Source: Pseudoramibacter fermentans (GTDB taxonomy: Bacteria; Bacillota; Clostridia; Eubacteriales; Eubacteriaceae). From it: a DNA stretch of 64,000 bases. Shown in pieces: positions 1 to 7,252 of the stretch. A program made the translations under genes and the position numbers. Under the pieces are notes generated by a model that did no database searches, had not been told where the DNA came from, and saw only the letters and a list, made by a program, of their open reading frames with translations. Numbering within the stretch: the stretch's first letter is position 1; each line of letters opens with the position of its first letter. Where the stretch lies: NCBI GenBank assembly GCA_009493725.1, contig VOGB01000005.1:496001-560000 (forward strand), read 5' to 3'.

Positions 1-671
1 ACCAGCCGGACACACAGCGCGTTCAGACTCCTGAGGTCCGCCTCGCGCTGGGCCTTTTCCTCCGGCGTCTCGTTTTTCGGCGCCGTCTCCGGCAGGCCAA
101 ACTCCTTGGCGAAGGCGTCGTAAAGCTTACCGACGATGTTCCCCGCCTCGATCGACACCTTCATTTCGTGGGACACCTTTTTCACGTCCTGCTTGATCAG
201 GAAATCCAACATCGGGTACTTGTCCTGCAGCTCGCCCAGCTGAATCACAATCGGTGCCACATCCTTCGCGTTCATCTGGTTCATGTCGTAAATCCAGATC
301 TCCGCGAAATTGCAGGTCACAATCCACCGCGCCTTTTCGTCGTAATCGAGGCTGTCGTTGTAGCGCTTCGCTTGATCGAAGGGCGTCAGATCGACGCCAC
401 CGGAGTTGCGGATCTTTTGATCCAGAGCCTTGCCCAGACTCTTCTGCTCGATGATGACCTTCGTCTCTGGCAGGTAGGCGTCGATGCGCTTCTTGTTCCC
501 GTCGACGTAAACCTTCTTTTCAAAATCGACGTGCTGCGTTACGTCTTCCATCCCGAGCACATCGTGCAAAAGCTCAATCCAATAGGACCGGCCGTCCTCG
601 TCCTCGTTGCCCCGGCCCTTCCATCTATTGATAAACTGGCGCGCCGCCTCGCGCTGTTCTGCGTCTGTCAT
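1..671 (-). CDS. Type IIL/IIG restriction-modification DNA methylase, N-terminal part (cut by window edge)
   Basis: The 223 visible codons open with ATG after a GGGAGGG ribosome binding site and run off the left edge. The start (MTDAEQREAARQFINRW...) and the block RIDAYLPETKVIIEQKS (about residues 62-78) match the N-terminal nuclease domain of MmeI/YeeA-like single-chain restriction-methylases. The D...E-x-K arrangement is the PD-(D/E)xK catalytic core. In that family the methyltransferase (NPPY-type motif) and target-recognition domains lie downstream, here outside the window. The protein would cut and methylate DNA in the cytoplasm. Its promoter region carries a copy of the 48-bp dispersed repeat. 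The family is recognised from the N-terminus only. Confidence 0.8.
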   Translation of the reverse strand, partial: MTDAEQREAARQFINRWKGRGNEDEDGRSYWIELLHDVLGMEDVTQHVDFEKKVYVDGNKKRIDAYLPETKVIIEQKSLGKALDQKIRNSGGVDLTPFDQAKRYNDSLDYDEKARWIVTCNFAEIWIYDMNQMNAKDVAPIVIQLGELQDKYPMLDFLIKQDVKKVSHEMKVSIEAGNIVGKLYDAFAKEFGLPETAPKNETPEEKAQREADLRSLNALCVRL

Positions 672-702
672 CGCGGTCCCTCCCCTTTTGAAATCGATAC
701 TT

Positions 703-750
703 GTTTTTTATTTTACCATATTATGGCTGACGCGCCGAGACAAAGAAAAA
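703..750 (-). repeat. 48-bp dispersed upstream repeat, copy 1
   Basis: This copy matches copies at 4980-5027 (about 5 mismatches) and 14224-14271 (more diverged), sharing CCGAGACAAAGAAAAA and TTTTACCA on the plus strand. Read on the minus strand it ends in TGGTAAAAT, an extended -10-like box, 32 nt upstream of the restriction-methylase start. It is probably a promoter-bearing module. Confidence 0.6.
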
Positions 751-856
751 GAGGGATCACCTGTAGAATAAAATTTCAAGAAAAGGACGCTCCTGCCCAT
801 CTAGTGGTAATCCCCTGATTTCAACATTCTGTCCATAGTAAAAGACCCTCCGTGAT

Positions 857-970
857 TTAGACATTACTTTCACGAAAGGCCTGGTCAATTGTGATTACAT
901 ATGCACTATATTCATAAACATTACGGATATCGTTATCTGCCTGATCTGTAATCTTGATGGTATAACTCAT
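857..970 (-). pseudogene. Truncated RelE/ParE-type toxin
   Basis: ATG overlaps the antitoxin stop by 4 nt (ATGA), the usual antitoxin-toxin coupling. The first 24 or so residues (MSYTIKITDQADNDIRNVYEY) are a typical RelE/ParE N-terminus, but the frame stops after 37 codons; the family is normally about 95-110 aa. Further downstream, in a shifted frame near 800-845, the translation RRVFYYGQNVE resembles the family's C-terminal RVMYGGxxVE block. This suggests an internal deletion plus frameshift. The toxin is almost certainly inactive. Confidence 0.65.
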
Positions 971-1275
971 AGATTATAATCCTTACGGATATCTGCAAAA
1001 ACTGCACTTGCCTCCTTCGTTCTTCCAGTTTTGATAGCCGCATATCCTTTTTCAAGTTCTGCATTCAATTCTGCTTCTGATAAAGCAGGCATATTTACGG
1101 GACGAGAAGATGGAAGCTTCACATCAAATGGAAGTCCTCTTTGAAGAATAATCTGTTTATAAAACATATTGATTGCATTGGAAGCCGGAATGCCCAGTGC
1201 TGATAAAATTTTTTCTGCCTGTTCTTTCACATCCGGCTCAATACGAGCATAAAGATTCGATGATTTTGTTGCCAT
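967..1275 (-). CDS. RelB/DinJ-family antitoxin
   Basis: 102 aa. ATG at 1275 is chosen over an upstream GTG because AGGTGG lies 8 nt before it. The N-terminal ribbon-helix-helix (MATKSSNLYARIEPDVKEQAEKIL) and the segment GIPASNAINMFYKQI are diagnostic of RelB/DinJ. It would bind and neutralise a RelE-type toxin and repress its own operon. The partner directly downstream is truncated, so this is now an orphan antitoxin, perhaps kept as a regulator or simply decaying. Confidence 0.85.
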   Translation of the reverse strand: MATKSSNLYARIEPDVKEQAEKILSALGIPASNAINMFYKQIILQRGLPFDVKLPSSRPVNMPALSEAELNAELEKGYAAIKTGRTKEASAVFADIRKDYNL

Positions 1276-1371
1276 ATAAAGCACCACCTTTCAGATGTTT
1301 TCTTAATCTAATTAAGCTTTTATGTGCGTACAATAGCAATACATTTTAATTGATTTCAAATTTTAAGATTA

Positions 1372-2109
1372 TTATTCAATTGGTCTACCATCGCCATCAG
1401 CGTATCCGTCATGATCTGCATCGTAGACACCTTTGTAGTAATCCCCATCATACCCTTCAGAATCATATGAACTATTATCTGAAGAGCTATCATTTGATGA
1501 ATAGGAACTCGAATTAGAAGAGCTGCCATTGGATGGATAGGAACTCGAATTAGAAGAACTATCATTTGATGAATAAGAACTTGAATCATCTGATCTTAAT
1601 GACCCTAAAGGATCATGAATATCAACAATTCTTCCGGTATTCATATTTTCCTGATAACAAACATCCCCCTGATACACAATCTTGAATACATTAGCTTCTG
1701 CATATGCCTCCCAATTTTCGTTCCCGTTTCCATCTTCATTGAAAAACTTTAAGTCTGACTGATCAACACTGAATTTTCTACAAATACCTTTAAAAGTGCC
1801 ACAGAGACTTGATGCATACTGGCTATCACCATCTTCTACAGGATCTGGTCTCTGATTATAACTTGAACCATATGAAAATGTAACTGAAACAGTATTTCCA
1901 TTAATTTTAACGTTTGATGTTTTTGGATTTTCTTTTGAATCAAAATATTCTTTAATTCTTTTATCTCTACTCTTTTCAACCTTTGTTTTGTTATGATGTG
2001 AATGACCTTTTGCTGATTGATTACCTATTGAACATCCACTCGCTAACATTGAAATACTAATTAACCCGATAATTAACCCAATTACAATATTTCTTTTCCT
2101 CATATTCAT
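1372..2109 (-). CDS. Ser-rich surface lipoprotein with Ca-binding-like tail
   Basis: 245 aa, with AAAGGAG 9 nt before the chosen ATG. The N-terminus has a basic stretch, a hydrophobic segment and the lipobox LASGC, so it is predicted to be lipid-anchored outside the membrane. A charged middle part (about 25-165) with three cysteines has no family I recognise. Residues 176-211 are three 12-residue Ser/Asn repeats, followed by an acidic tail with DADHDGYADGDG. That tail resembles excalibur or EF-hand-type calcium loops. The gene is AT-rich compared with its surroundings, suggesting acquisition. The function is unknown. Confidence 0.7.
   Translation of the reverse strand: MNMRKRNIVIGLIIGLISISMLASGCSIGNQSAKGHSHHNKTKVEKSRDKRIKEYFDSKENPKTSNVKINGNTVSVTFSYGSSYNQRPDPVEDGDSQYASSLCGTFKGICRKFSVDQSDLKFFNEDGNGNENWEAYAEANVFKIVYQGDVCYQENMNTGRIVDIHDPLGSLRSDDSSSYSSNDSSSNSSSYPSNGSSSNSSSYSSNDSSSDNSSYDSEGYDGDYYKGVYDADHDGYADGDGRPIE
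1477..1584. repeat. Three 36-bp tandem repeats in the lipoprotein gene
   Basis: The repeats encode SSSYSSNDSSSN, SSSYPSNGSSSN and SSSYSSNDSSSD. They form a flexible Ser-rich spacer between the lipoprotein body and its acidic tail, and copy number could vary by slippage. Confidence 0.75.
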
Positions 2110-2177
2110 TTTTATATTCTCCTTTATCAGCTTTATATGCACGTGTTTTTTATTATTTATTATATGCTTTATACACC

Positions 2178-2453
2178 TTATTTACTATATATTTTAATGT
2201 CCTTAGATGATACCTTAGGGTTATTATATTTTGCCACAACATCCGCCAATTCAAGCGCTCTCTTCCAGAAAAAAAACAGCATGACTACTTGCGATTTACA
2301 CAAGTGTGTCATGCTGCTTCTCTTCTCAGTTGGATCATAATTGCATGCGGAACAGATGAGCCGCAGCCCGTCCGGCGTCAACATACGGCCATGTCTCTTA
2401 TCATCCAGCAGCTTCTGATATTCTTCATACTGCTTGTTTGTAATCTTCTGCAC
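2178..2453 (-). CDS. Hypothetical protein
   Basis: 91 aa starting with GTG immediately after the stop of the preceding gene, so probably translationally coupled. The N-terminal part (YEEYQKLLDDKRHGRMLTPD) is charged, and it contains ICSAC and one later cysteine. I do not recognise a family. It is the last gene of an apparent small AT-rich operon of unknown proteins (3456 to 2178). Confidence 0.55.
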   Translation of the reverse strand: MQKITNKQYEEYQKLLDDKRHGRMLTPDGLRLICSACNYDPTEKRSSMTHLCKSQVVMLFFFWKRALELADVVAKYNNPKVSSKDIKIYSK

Positions 2454-2457
2454 AATC

Positions 2458-3105
2458 CTAATCCTTTTCGATATCAGTCAACATCGATTCTATGGTGTAT
2501 TTCTGAAAAACCTTCTTCAATTCATTCCAGTACGGCGGAAATATATTGCTCCCATAATAGTTCCGACGCCTTCCACCAGTTAACCGGATTTTCAGTTCCC
2601 ACTGTGTGCCATCGAGTGTATATGGGTCCACATATCTTCTCTTCCAATCTTGCAGATATAACCGCTTATATAAAACGTCTATTATCTGTTTCCATTCGCT
2701 GGTCGCAATCTGTCTTTTTTCAAATTTCTTGATATCACCGGGAAGCCATCCCGCTGTAACTACAGCACCATCACGGTTCCGTGAAATCGATACAACGTCA
2801 CCGCCCTGAAAAAATCCGCCCACGCAGAAATAAATCGATGTCACGATATCTCTGTAATCCTCGGTCTCTCCGCTCTTCCTTGAAATCAGAATCGGTGGTT
2901 TCCCGAAATCCTTCTTACAGTCATTACAGTGCATCGACGGCATGACCTTCACCTGCTTACCATTAATATCAGCAGTGCAAATACAGCAGCCACCAAGCAC
3001 TATCTTGCCCTCGTCCAACTTCTTCTGCAGCTCATCGTCGTATACAGGCATACCATATAATATTTCAGCGACATTTTTGCTTCCGCATCTCGGACATCTT
3101 TTCAT
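2458..3105 (-). CDS. Zinc-ribbon hypothetical protein
   Basis: 215 aa. ATG at 3105 has AGGA 9 nt upstream and is preferred to a TTG two codons earlier. The N-terminus MKRCPRCGSKN and a second set (CCICTADINGK ... MHCNDCKKDFG) look like two halves of a zinc ribbon (CxxC...CxxC). The remainder, with charged and aromatic residues, matches nothing I can name. It sits 21 nt from the upstream 63-aa gene and abuts the next, so it is operonic. A DNA- or RNA-binding role is possible but unproven. Confidence 0.65.
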   Translation of the reverse strand: MKRCPRCGSKNVAEILYGMPVYDDELQKKLDEGKIVLGGCCICTADINGKQVKVMPSMHCNDCKKDFGKPPILISRKSGETEDYRDIVTSIYFCVGGFFQGGDVVSISRNRDGAVVTAGWLPGDIKKFEKRQIATSEWKQIIDVLYKRLYLQDWKRRYVDPYTLDGTQWELKIRLTGGRRRNYYGSNIFPPYWNELKKVFQKYTIESMLTDIEKD

Positions 3106-3126
3106 AAGCAATCTTCCTGAAGTAAT

Positions 3127-3318
3127 CTATTCATCAAAAAAGATATCATCATACTGCATCATTTCTTCGATGCTGCATGACTGATTTTTCTGTTCACGTA
3201 ACATTTTCCGATAGGTCTTATCATCAACCTCTATCGTGCGTGTCTCCATAACTGTCTTCTTAATTCCAAAAAGGCCGCGCTTTTCTGTCGAAACTTTTAC
3301 CTTTACCTTGTGCTTCAT
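3127..3318 (-). CDS. Small basic hypothetical protein
   Basis: 63 aa with AGAGGTG 6 nt before ATG. Lys/Val-rich N-terminus (MKHKVKVKVSTEKRG) and acidic C-terminus ending DDIFFDE. No family is recognised. It begins the small zinc-ribbon operon. Confidence 0.5.
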   Translation of the reverse strand: MKHKVKVKVSTEKRGLFGIKKTVMETRTIEVDDKTYRKMLREQKNQSCSIEEMMQYDDIFFDE

Positions 3319-3354
3319 ATATACACCTCTTAAATTATTGGCTGTATATGAGCT

Positions 3355-3456
3355 TCAATGCAAGCACACTATTTTCCAACTTTGCACCATTTTTACAGCT
3401 TTGCACTCTTTATATACATCAAACAGCCGACGGTCAATGGCGACATCGTATTTCAT
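3355..3456 (-). CDS. Possible 33-aa peptide
   Basis: A short frame beginning MKYDVAIDRRLFDVYKECK follows a good GAAAGGA site 8-9 nt before ATG, just upstream of the 63-aa gene. It may be a real small protein, a leader peptide, or the 5' remnant of a longer gene. No homologue is known to me. Confidence 0.3.
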   Translation of the reverse strand: MKYDVAIDRRLFDVYKECKAVKMVQSWKIVCLH

Positions 3457-3485
3457 AGCTGATTTCCTTTCAAAATTTTGATTGA

Positions 3486-4022
3486 TTATTTTCTTCCATC
3501 TAGGACATATTCGTACAACTTGTAATCTGTCCACCCCGTGTCTTCATAGTACATGTTCAACGTATCCATGTACTTAAATCCTAAACCGGTGTAGAGCTTT
3601 TCCGCAGGTACATTTCCCGCAAGCACATCCAACCGAATAGCCTTCTGATGCGTGCAGGCCCCGACTTCAAACGCCTTGTTGACCATCTCCTTGGCGTAGC
3701 CCTTTCCACTATACGCAGGATGCACACCAAGGGCGTGAATGACCAAGATCTCGTCTTCAGCCGCTTCGGTCTGCCATTGAAATTTGCTGTACCCCTCATT
3801 GCACTGATGATTCAGGACCATCGCACCGACAATCCGATGACCCTCGGTGCATAGATAAAGTGCGCCGCCTGCGATCGATGCCTTTAGAAACGCCGGCGCC
3901 GGATAAATATCCTTTTCCCACCCGATGTCGTATTGTGAATCCTGCATCGCGTCGATCAGTGAATGATAAAAACGCCTCACATCTTCATATTGGTCTTTAT
4001 TCGCTTTTACGATTTTCATCAT
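3486..4022 (-). CDS. GNAT-family N-acetyltransferase
   Basis: 178 aa. The acetyl-CoA binding motif A is clear (VIHALGVHPAYSGKGYAKEMV, with the Q/RxxGxG-type loop SGKGYA), followed by motif B (AEKLYTGLGFKYMDT). The family transfers an acetyl group from acetyl-CoA to an amine; the substrate cannot be told from sequence. The start ATG overlaps the panE-like stop (ATGA), so the two are translationally coupled. Confidence 0.85.
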   Translation of the reverse strand: MMKIVKANKDQYEDVRRFYHSLIDAMQDSQYDIGWEKDIYPAPAFLKASIAGGALYLCTEGHRIVGAMVLNHQCNEGYSKFQWQTEAAEDEILVIHALGVHPAYSGKGYAKEMVNKAFEVGACTHQKAIRLDVLAGNVPAEKLYTGLGFKYMDTLNMYYEDTGWTDYKLYEYVLDGRK

Positions 4023-4951
4023 GTTTCATCTTCCGCATAATCAAATTTGCCATCATTTTTTTCTTCCAGCGTTTTGATCAAATCATAAGCGCCTTCCGCG
4101 TAAGGGACGGCAATATTTTTCGCAGCGGCTTTCTTCATCAGCACACCGCAGAACATCTCAATTTCTGTGTGGCGCCCCGCGTCCAAATCCTGAAGAGTCG
4201 AATAGCGGTTGAGCTTGCGGTAGCCCATATGGGGTCTTTCAAGGGGCTCCAGGGGATAGCCGTAAGCCGCCGCTACCGTCCGGACCTCATCCTCGAGCTT
4301 TTTGGAATAAGCCAGCAGATACTCGCTGTCTTCATAAGCGCCGATGCCAACACCGAGAATGGCCTGAGGCAGATTCATCGAAATATTGCGCGCGTATTTC
4401 GTCCACTGCTGTGTCATAATATCGGGCACGAAAGTGGTCCGCACAGGCTTGTCCGCGAAAAAGGCTTCGACGGCCGCACAGCGTTCGGTTTTCTCTGGCG
4501 TGTGCTTTTCACCGTACATCAAACCTGTTGTGACCTCCGGATCAAAAACGACACCTGCTTCCGTGCGCATCGATGAGATTTTCATATACGCGTTGACAAT
4601 TTGACGTTCCGGAATGGCGGTCGCAATGATCTCCTCAGAATCCACGCCGTTCAAAAGGCTCATCACGATCGTATGGTCGTCTGTGACCGCTTGAATCTCA
4701 GGCAGCGCCGATGGCAGGCCTGCGTATTTGGTCGCGACCAGAAGCAGGTCCGCGCCGTGCGCCTGCTGCGGAGTCTGCACATTCAGCGGAAAATGTGCCC
4801 CGTTGATCACCATCCCGTCGCGCAGGAGGCGCTCCCTGCGTTCACCTTCTGCGACCACCATGAAATTGTCGCCCATGCTTTTGGCGAGTCCCCAGATAAA
4901 ATATCCGCCGATGGCCCCGGCGCCGATCAGCGCTACTTTTTTGATCTGCAT
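4019..4951 (-). CDS. Ketopantoate reductase family protein (PanE/ApbA)
   Basis: 310 aa. The start at 4951 (MQIKKVALIGAGAIGGYF) follows GGGGAGA by 5 nt and gives a perfect N-terminal Rossmann GxGxxG. The family's C-terminal helical domain is present, with KYARNISMNLPQAILG (catalytic Lys region) and a conserved late segment H-T-E-I-E. PanE reduces 2-dehydropantoate to pantoate with NADPH for CoA synthesis. Several paralogues have other substrates, and pairing with an acetyltransferase rather than panB/panC leaves the substrate open. Confidence 0.8.
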   Translation of the reverse strand: MQIKKVALIGAGAIGGYFIWGLAKSMGDNFMVVAEGERRERLLRDGMVINGAHFPLNVQTPQQAHGADLLLVATKYAGLPSALPEIQAVTDDHTIVMSLLNGVDSEEIIATAIPERQIVNAYMKISSMRTEAGVVFDPEVTTGLMYGEKHTPEKTERCAAVEAFFADKPVRTTFVPDIMTQQWTKYARNISMNLPQAILGVGIGAYEDSEYLLAYSKKLEDEVRTVAAAYGYPLEPLERPHMGYRKLNRYSTLQDLDAGRHTEIEMFCGVLMKKAAAKNIAVPYAEGAYDLIKTLEEKNDGKFDYAEDET

Positions 4952-4979
4952 ACAATTTCTCCCCATGATTTTTTGCTTT

Positions 4980-5027
4980 GTTTTTTATTCTACCATATTG
5001 TGTGTGACGTGCCGAGACAAAGAAAAA
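4980..5027 (-). repeat. 48-bp dispersed upstream repeat, copy 2
   Basis: Nearly identical to 703-750. On the minus strand it gives TGGTAGAAT (extended -10-like) 29 nt before the panE-like start. It directly abuts the AAGCAAACGC hairpin, so terminator and promoter form one composite module. Confidence 0.65.
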
Positions 5028-5053
5028 AAGCAAACGCGGAGCTGCGTTTGCTT
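5028..5053 (-). terminator. Intrinsic terminator, AAGCAAACGC family
   Basis: Perfect 10-bp stem AAGCAAACGC / GCGTTTGCTT with a 6-nt loop, and a T-run on the minus strand. It is downstream of the thioesterase remnant. Confidence 0.85.
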
Positions 5054-5132
5054 GGGGTAAAGCGATGATTCATTTGTTATTCCCATATCTGTTCGCGCGG
5101 ATGCCTTCATGTACAATCACGCCATTTAAATT

Positions 5133-5417
5133 TTACGTCTGATCTTTCCATTCTCGAATCGCCTTTAAAATGCGGTGGTCAATATCAAGCCTGGTCTGTC
5201 TGCATTCCTTTGGATATTTCCTTGCGGCTTTAAATGCCAGCCGCACAAAAAGATCCGCACCTACCGGCAGCATCGTGTTCAGCATGCTTTCCGGGAATAC
5301 AAAATGCGTGCCATGCGGATAGACCGCCGTTTCCACGGCGCAGGTATGTGGCGTTCTGGCAAGATGTGCTTCCATACGACGTATATATCTCAATGAATAT
5401 GTCTCATCATTCATCGC
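5133..5417 (-). pseudogene. C-terminal remnant of a BAAT/acyl-CoA thioesterase-type hydrolase
   Basis: The translation from 5417 (SLRYIRRMEAHLARTPH, then YPHGTHFVFPESMLNTML, ending RLDIDHRILKAIREWKD) matches the last 90 or so residues of alpha/beta hydrolases with a BAAT-like C-terminal domain. The catalytic His would be in GTHF. The nucleophile half is absent and no ribosome binding site precedes the first ATG, which overlaps the methyltransferase stop. It is therefore a truncated remnant left by a deletion joined to the methyltransferase gene. Confidence 0.65.
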
Positions 5418-5418
5418 T

Positions 5419-6237
5419 TCAGGCTTTGAATTCCGTGTGCACCATGAAGAGCTTGCCCCGCTTGGAGCGGATATACAGCTTGGTGATGAAGTTGTAATGC
5501 ACGCCTTCGACCGGGTAGCCTTCGAGATAACTCTTCTGGTTGATGTGGACGAGACGATCCGACCACGCCGGAAGTTCTTTTTCGGCATCGTTCATGTAGA
5601 AGGTCAGCTGGATCGCGTTGTCGGTACTGCTGACCTGCCCCTGGCCCTGCTTCACTTCTTTGTCGCTGATTGTGTCAAACACAAAGGCCGCCCCCGGAAA
5701 ACGGTCCGCCATCGCCGTGATCAGACGCTTCACCTCCAGTTTGGAGAAATAATGCAGGACACCGGCCGCGTAGAAAATCGCCCCTTTGTCGGGATCGTAA
5801 GGGATCTGGTCAAACCAGGCCGCATCCGTCAGATCGCAGGCGATGTTCCGCTCATTCGTCCCAGGTGCAATGTATTTCTCTCGGCAGGCGATCACGTCCG
5901 GCAGATCCAGATTGATCCACAGGTTGTGATCATTTTTCATCTGCCTGCGCAGACAGGATAGGCCCGCGCCCATTTCGACCACGACCGCGTCCGGATGCTG
6001 CGCTAAATACCCTTCGATTTCCTTTGAAAAATCGTACTGTCTGATCGCGCCGGCAAGGCAGGCGCACTCCATGTGATAGAAAACCGTCGGCGGTTGGGTC
6101 TCTCCCATTTCCTTCAGAATCCGCACCGCGTCGTAATCCGGCAGGATCTGCGGCCGCTTTTTGACAGCGAGCGCCCGGCACCAAAGCGGAATACAGAGCG
6201 TGCGTTCCACGCTGTTCTTTTTCAGATCGTCACTCAT
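5419..6237 (-). CDS. LCM/TcmP-type SAM-dependent O-methyltransferase
   Basis: 272 aa. The SAM-binding motif I is VVVEMGAGLSCLRRQM (about residues 90-105), followed by WINLDLPDVI and an acidic post-motif. The architecture is that of the leucine-carboxyl-methyltransferase-like family, which includes TcmP and many Clostridial enzymes of unknown substrate. It would methylate a carboxyl or hydroxyl of a small molecule. The C-terminal end runs into the remnant thioesterase, so the last few residues may be altered. The start is supported by position only; the upstream spacer is AT-rich. Confidence 0.75.
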   Translation of the reverse strand: MSDDLKKNSVERTLCIPLWCRALAVKKRPQILPDYDAVRILKEMGETQPPTVFYHMECACLAGAIRQYDFSKEIEGYLAQHPDAVVVEMGAGLSCLRRQMKNDHNLWINLDLPDVIACREKYIAPGTNERNIACDLTDAAWFDQIPYDPDKGAIFYAAGVLHYFSKLEVKRLITAMADRFPGAAFVFDTISDKEVKQGQGQVSSTDNAIQLTFYMNDAEKELPAWSDRLVHINQKSYLEGYPVEGVHYNFITKLYIRSKRGKLFMVHTEFKA

Positions 6238-6412
6238 CTTTGTTCTCCTGTACCTGTGTTTCTCTAACAGCTTGTTTAAATTAGTGTCGAAATTTCATGA
6301 CCGCGTCATGTATATTTGCTTTTTATTAGTTAAAACTAACTGTATTATACAATGTTTTTAGACGTTAAGCTATTAAATTAAAAACCTGTTAGTGTTTATT
6401 TATGTAACAAAA

Positions 6413-6440
6413 AAAGCAAACGCGGAGTAGCGTTTGCTTT
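6413..6440 (-). terminator. Intrinsic terminator, AAGCAAACGC family
   Basis: Perfect 11-bp stem AAAGCAAACGC / GCGTTTGCTTT with loop GGAGTA and a T-run on the minus strand. It serves the toxin-antitoxin operon ending at 6522. Confidence 0.85.
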
Positions 6441-6521
6441 GGGTTAAAGATCAACAGAAATTATTGATCCGATTTTATTCTCCACAAGGCATTCATATAT
6501 CAACGACACAGTGTCTTTATA

Positions 6522-6833
6522 TCACAACTTCACAATATAATTCTCCAATGTATGAAAAAATCCCGCAAGATACACTGTTTCCTTTTCTACTCTGTATATC
6601 AAAATATAATCGTGATGCTGCAATACTAGTTTTCGATATCCTTTCGCTCGCAAATAAGGATCTTCACAAAAAGCAAAAGACGCTGCTGTTTTTTTGAGCT
6701 GATTATATGCGTATTCTATATCTTCCATAACAGCTTGCGCTGCAGAAGGATTTTTCAGCGTCTCCACAATATAACCAATGGATTGATCAATCTGATGCGC
6801 TGTATGTTCCGGAATGATCAGCTTATAAACCAT
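6522..6833 (-). CDS. RelE/ParE-family toxin
   Basis: 103 aa, near the usual family length. It has the fold's N-terminal MVYKLIIPEHTAHQIDQSIGYI helix pair, the central LRAKGYRKLVLQHHDYILIYRV strands and the C-terminal YLAGFFHTLENY. RelE-type toxins are mRNA interferases or gyrase poisons; the subtype cannot be told. Its ATG overlaps the antitoxin stop by 11 nt. The pair looks complete and functional, unlike the truncated pair at 857-1275. Confidence 0.85.
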   Translation of the reverse strand: MVYKLIIPEHTAHQIDQSIGYIVETLKNPSAAQAVMEDIEYAYNQLKKTAASFAFCEDPYLRAKGYRKLVLQHHDYILIYRVEKETVYLAGFFHTLENYIVKL

Positions 6834-7083
6834 ATTTTTCCTTCACCTCGGCTAAAGCCTCCCAGGCGTCTCTGGTTTTTCCAGCTTTGATCTGGTTCTC
6901 AGAAATTTCCAGCTCACAGTATAACTTTTCCTTTTGAATCATTTCTTCAAAGGCTTCCATGCTCATCAGCACCATATCGCCATAACCATTCTTTGTCACA
7001 TAAATAGGCTCACTGCTTTTATGACACATTTCTGAAATCTTTGCCGTATCTTTCAAATCTTTAATCGGTATAATATGTGGCAT
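6823..7083 (-). CDS. Phd/YefM-family antitoxin
   Basis: 86 aa with TAGGAGGG upstream of ATG. The N-terminal DNA-binding half has IPIKDLKDTAKISEMCHKS, then EPIYVTKNGYGDMVLMSMEAFEEM, the standard Phd/YefM signature. The C-terminal half (after 60) would be the flexible toxin-wrapping tail. It autorepresses the operon and neutralises the toxin encoded downstream. Confidence 0.88.
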   Translation of the reverse strand: MPHIIPIKDLKDTAKISEMCHKSSEPIYVTKNGYGDMVLMSMEAFEEMIQKEKLYCELEISENQIKAGKTRDAWEALAEVKEKYGL

Positions 7084-7203
7084 GTCGTTCCCTCCTAAAA
7101 TAATATGATAATTCTACCATTTTTATACCATTATTTATGTGTTTTTGCAATGCTTTTATTTTTCGAAACATACCACTTTAACCAACGAAGTTAAATAGGT
7201 GTA

Positions 7204-7236
7204 AATAAAAAACGGACAGCGCTCAGGCTGTCCGTT
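7204..7236 (-). terminator. Intrinsic terminator of the 1561-aa gene
   Basis: Perfect 10-bp stem AACGGACAGC / GCTGTCCGTT with loop GCTCAG and a T-run on the minus strand. Confidence 0.9.
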
Positions 7237-7252
7237 ACACAATGAATTAATC

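Noticed and set aside
168..818. 216-codon plus-strand frame at the left edge
   Set aside because: It is antisense to the restriction-methylase N-terminus, which is recognisable and has a ribosome binding site.
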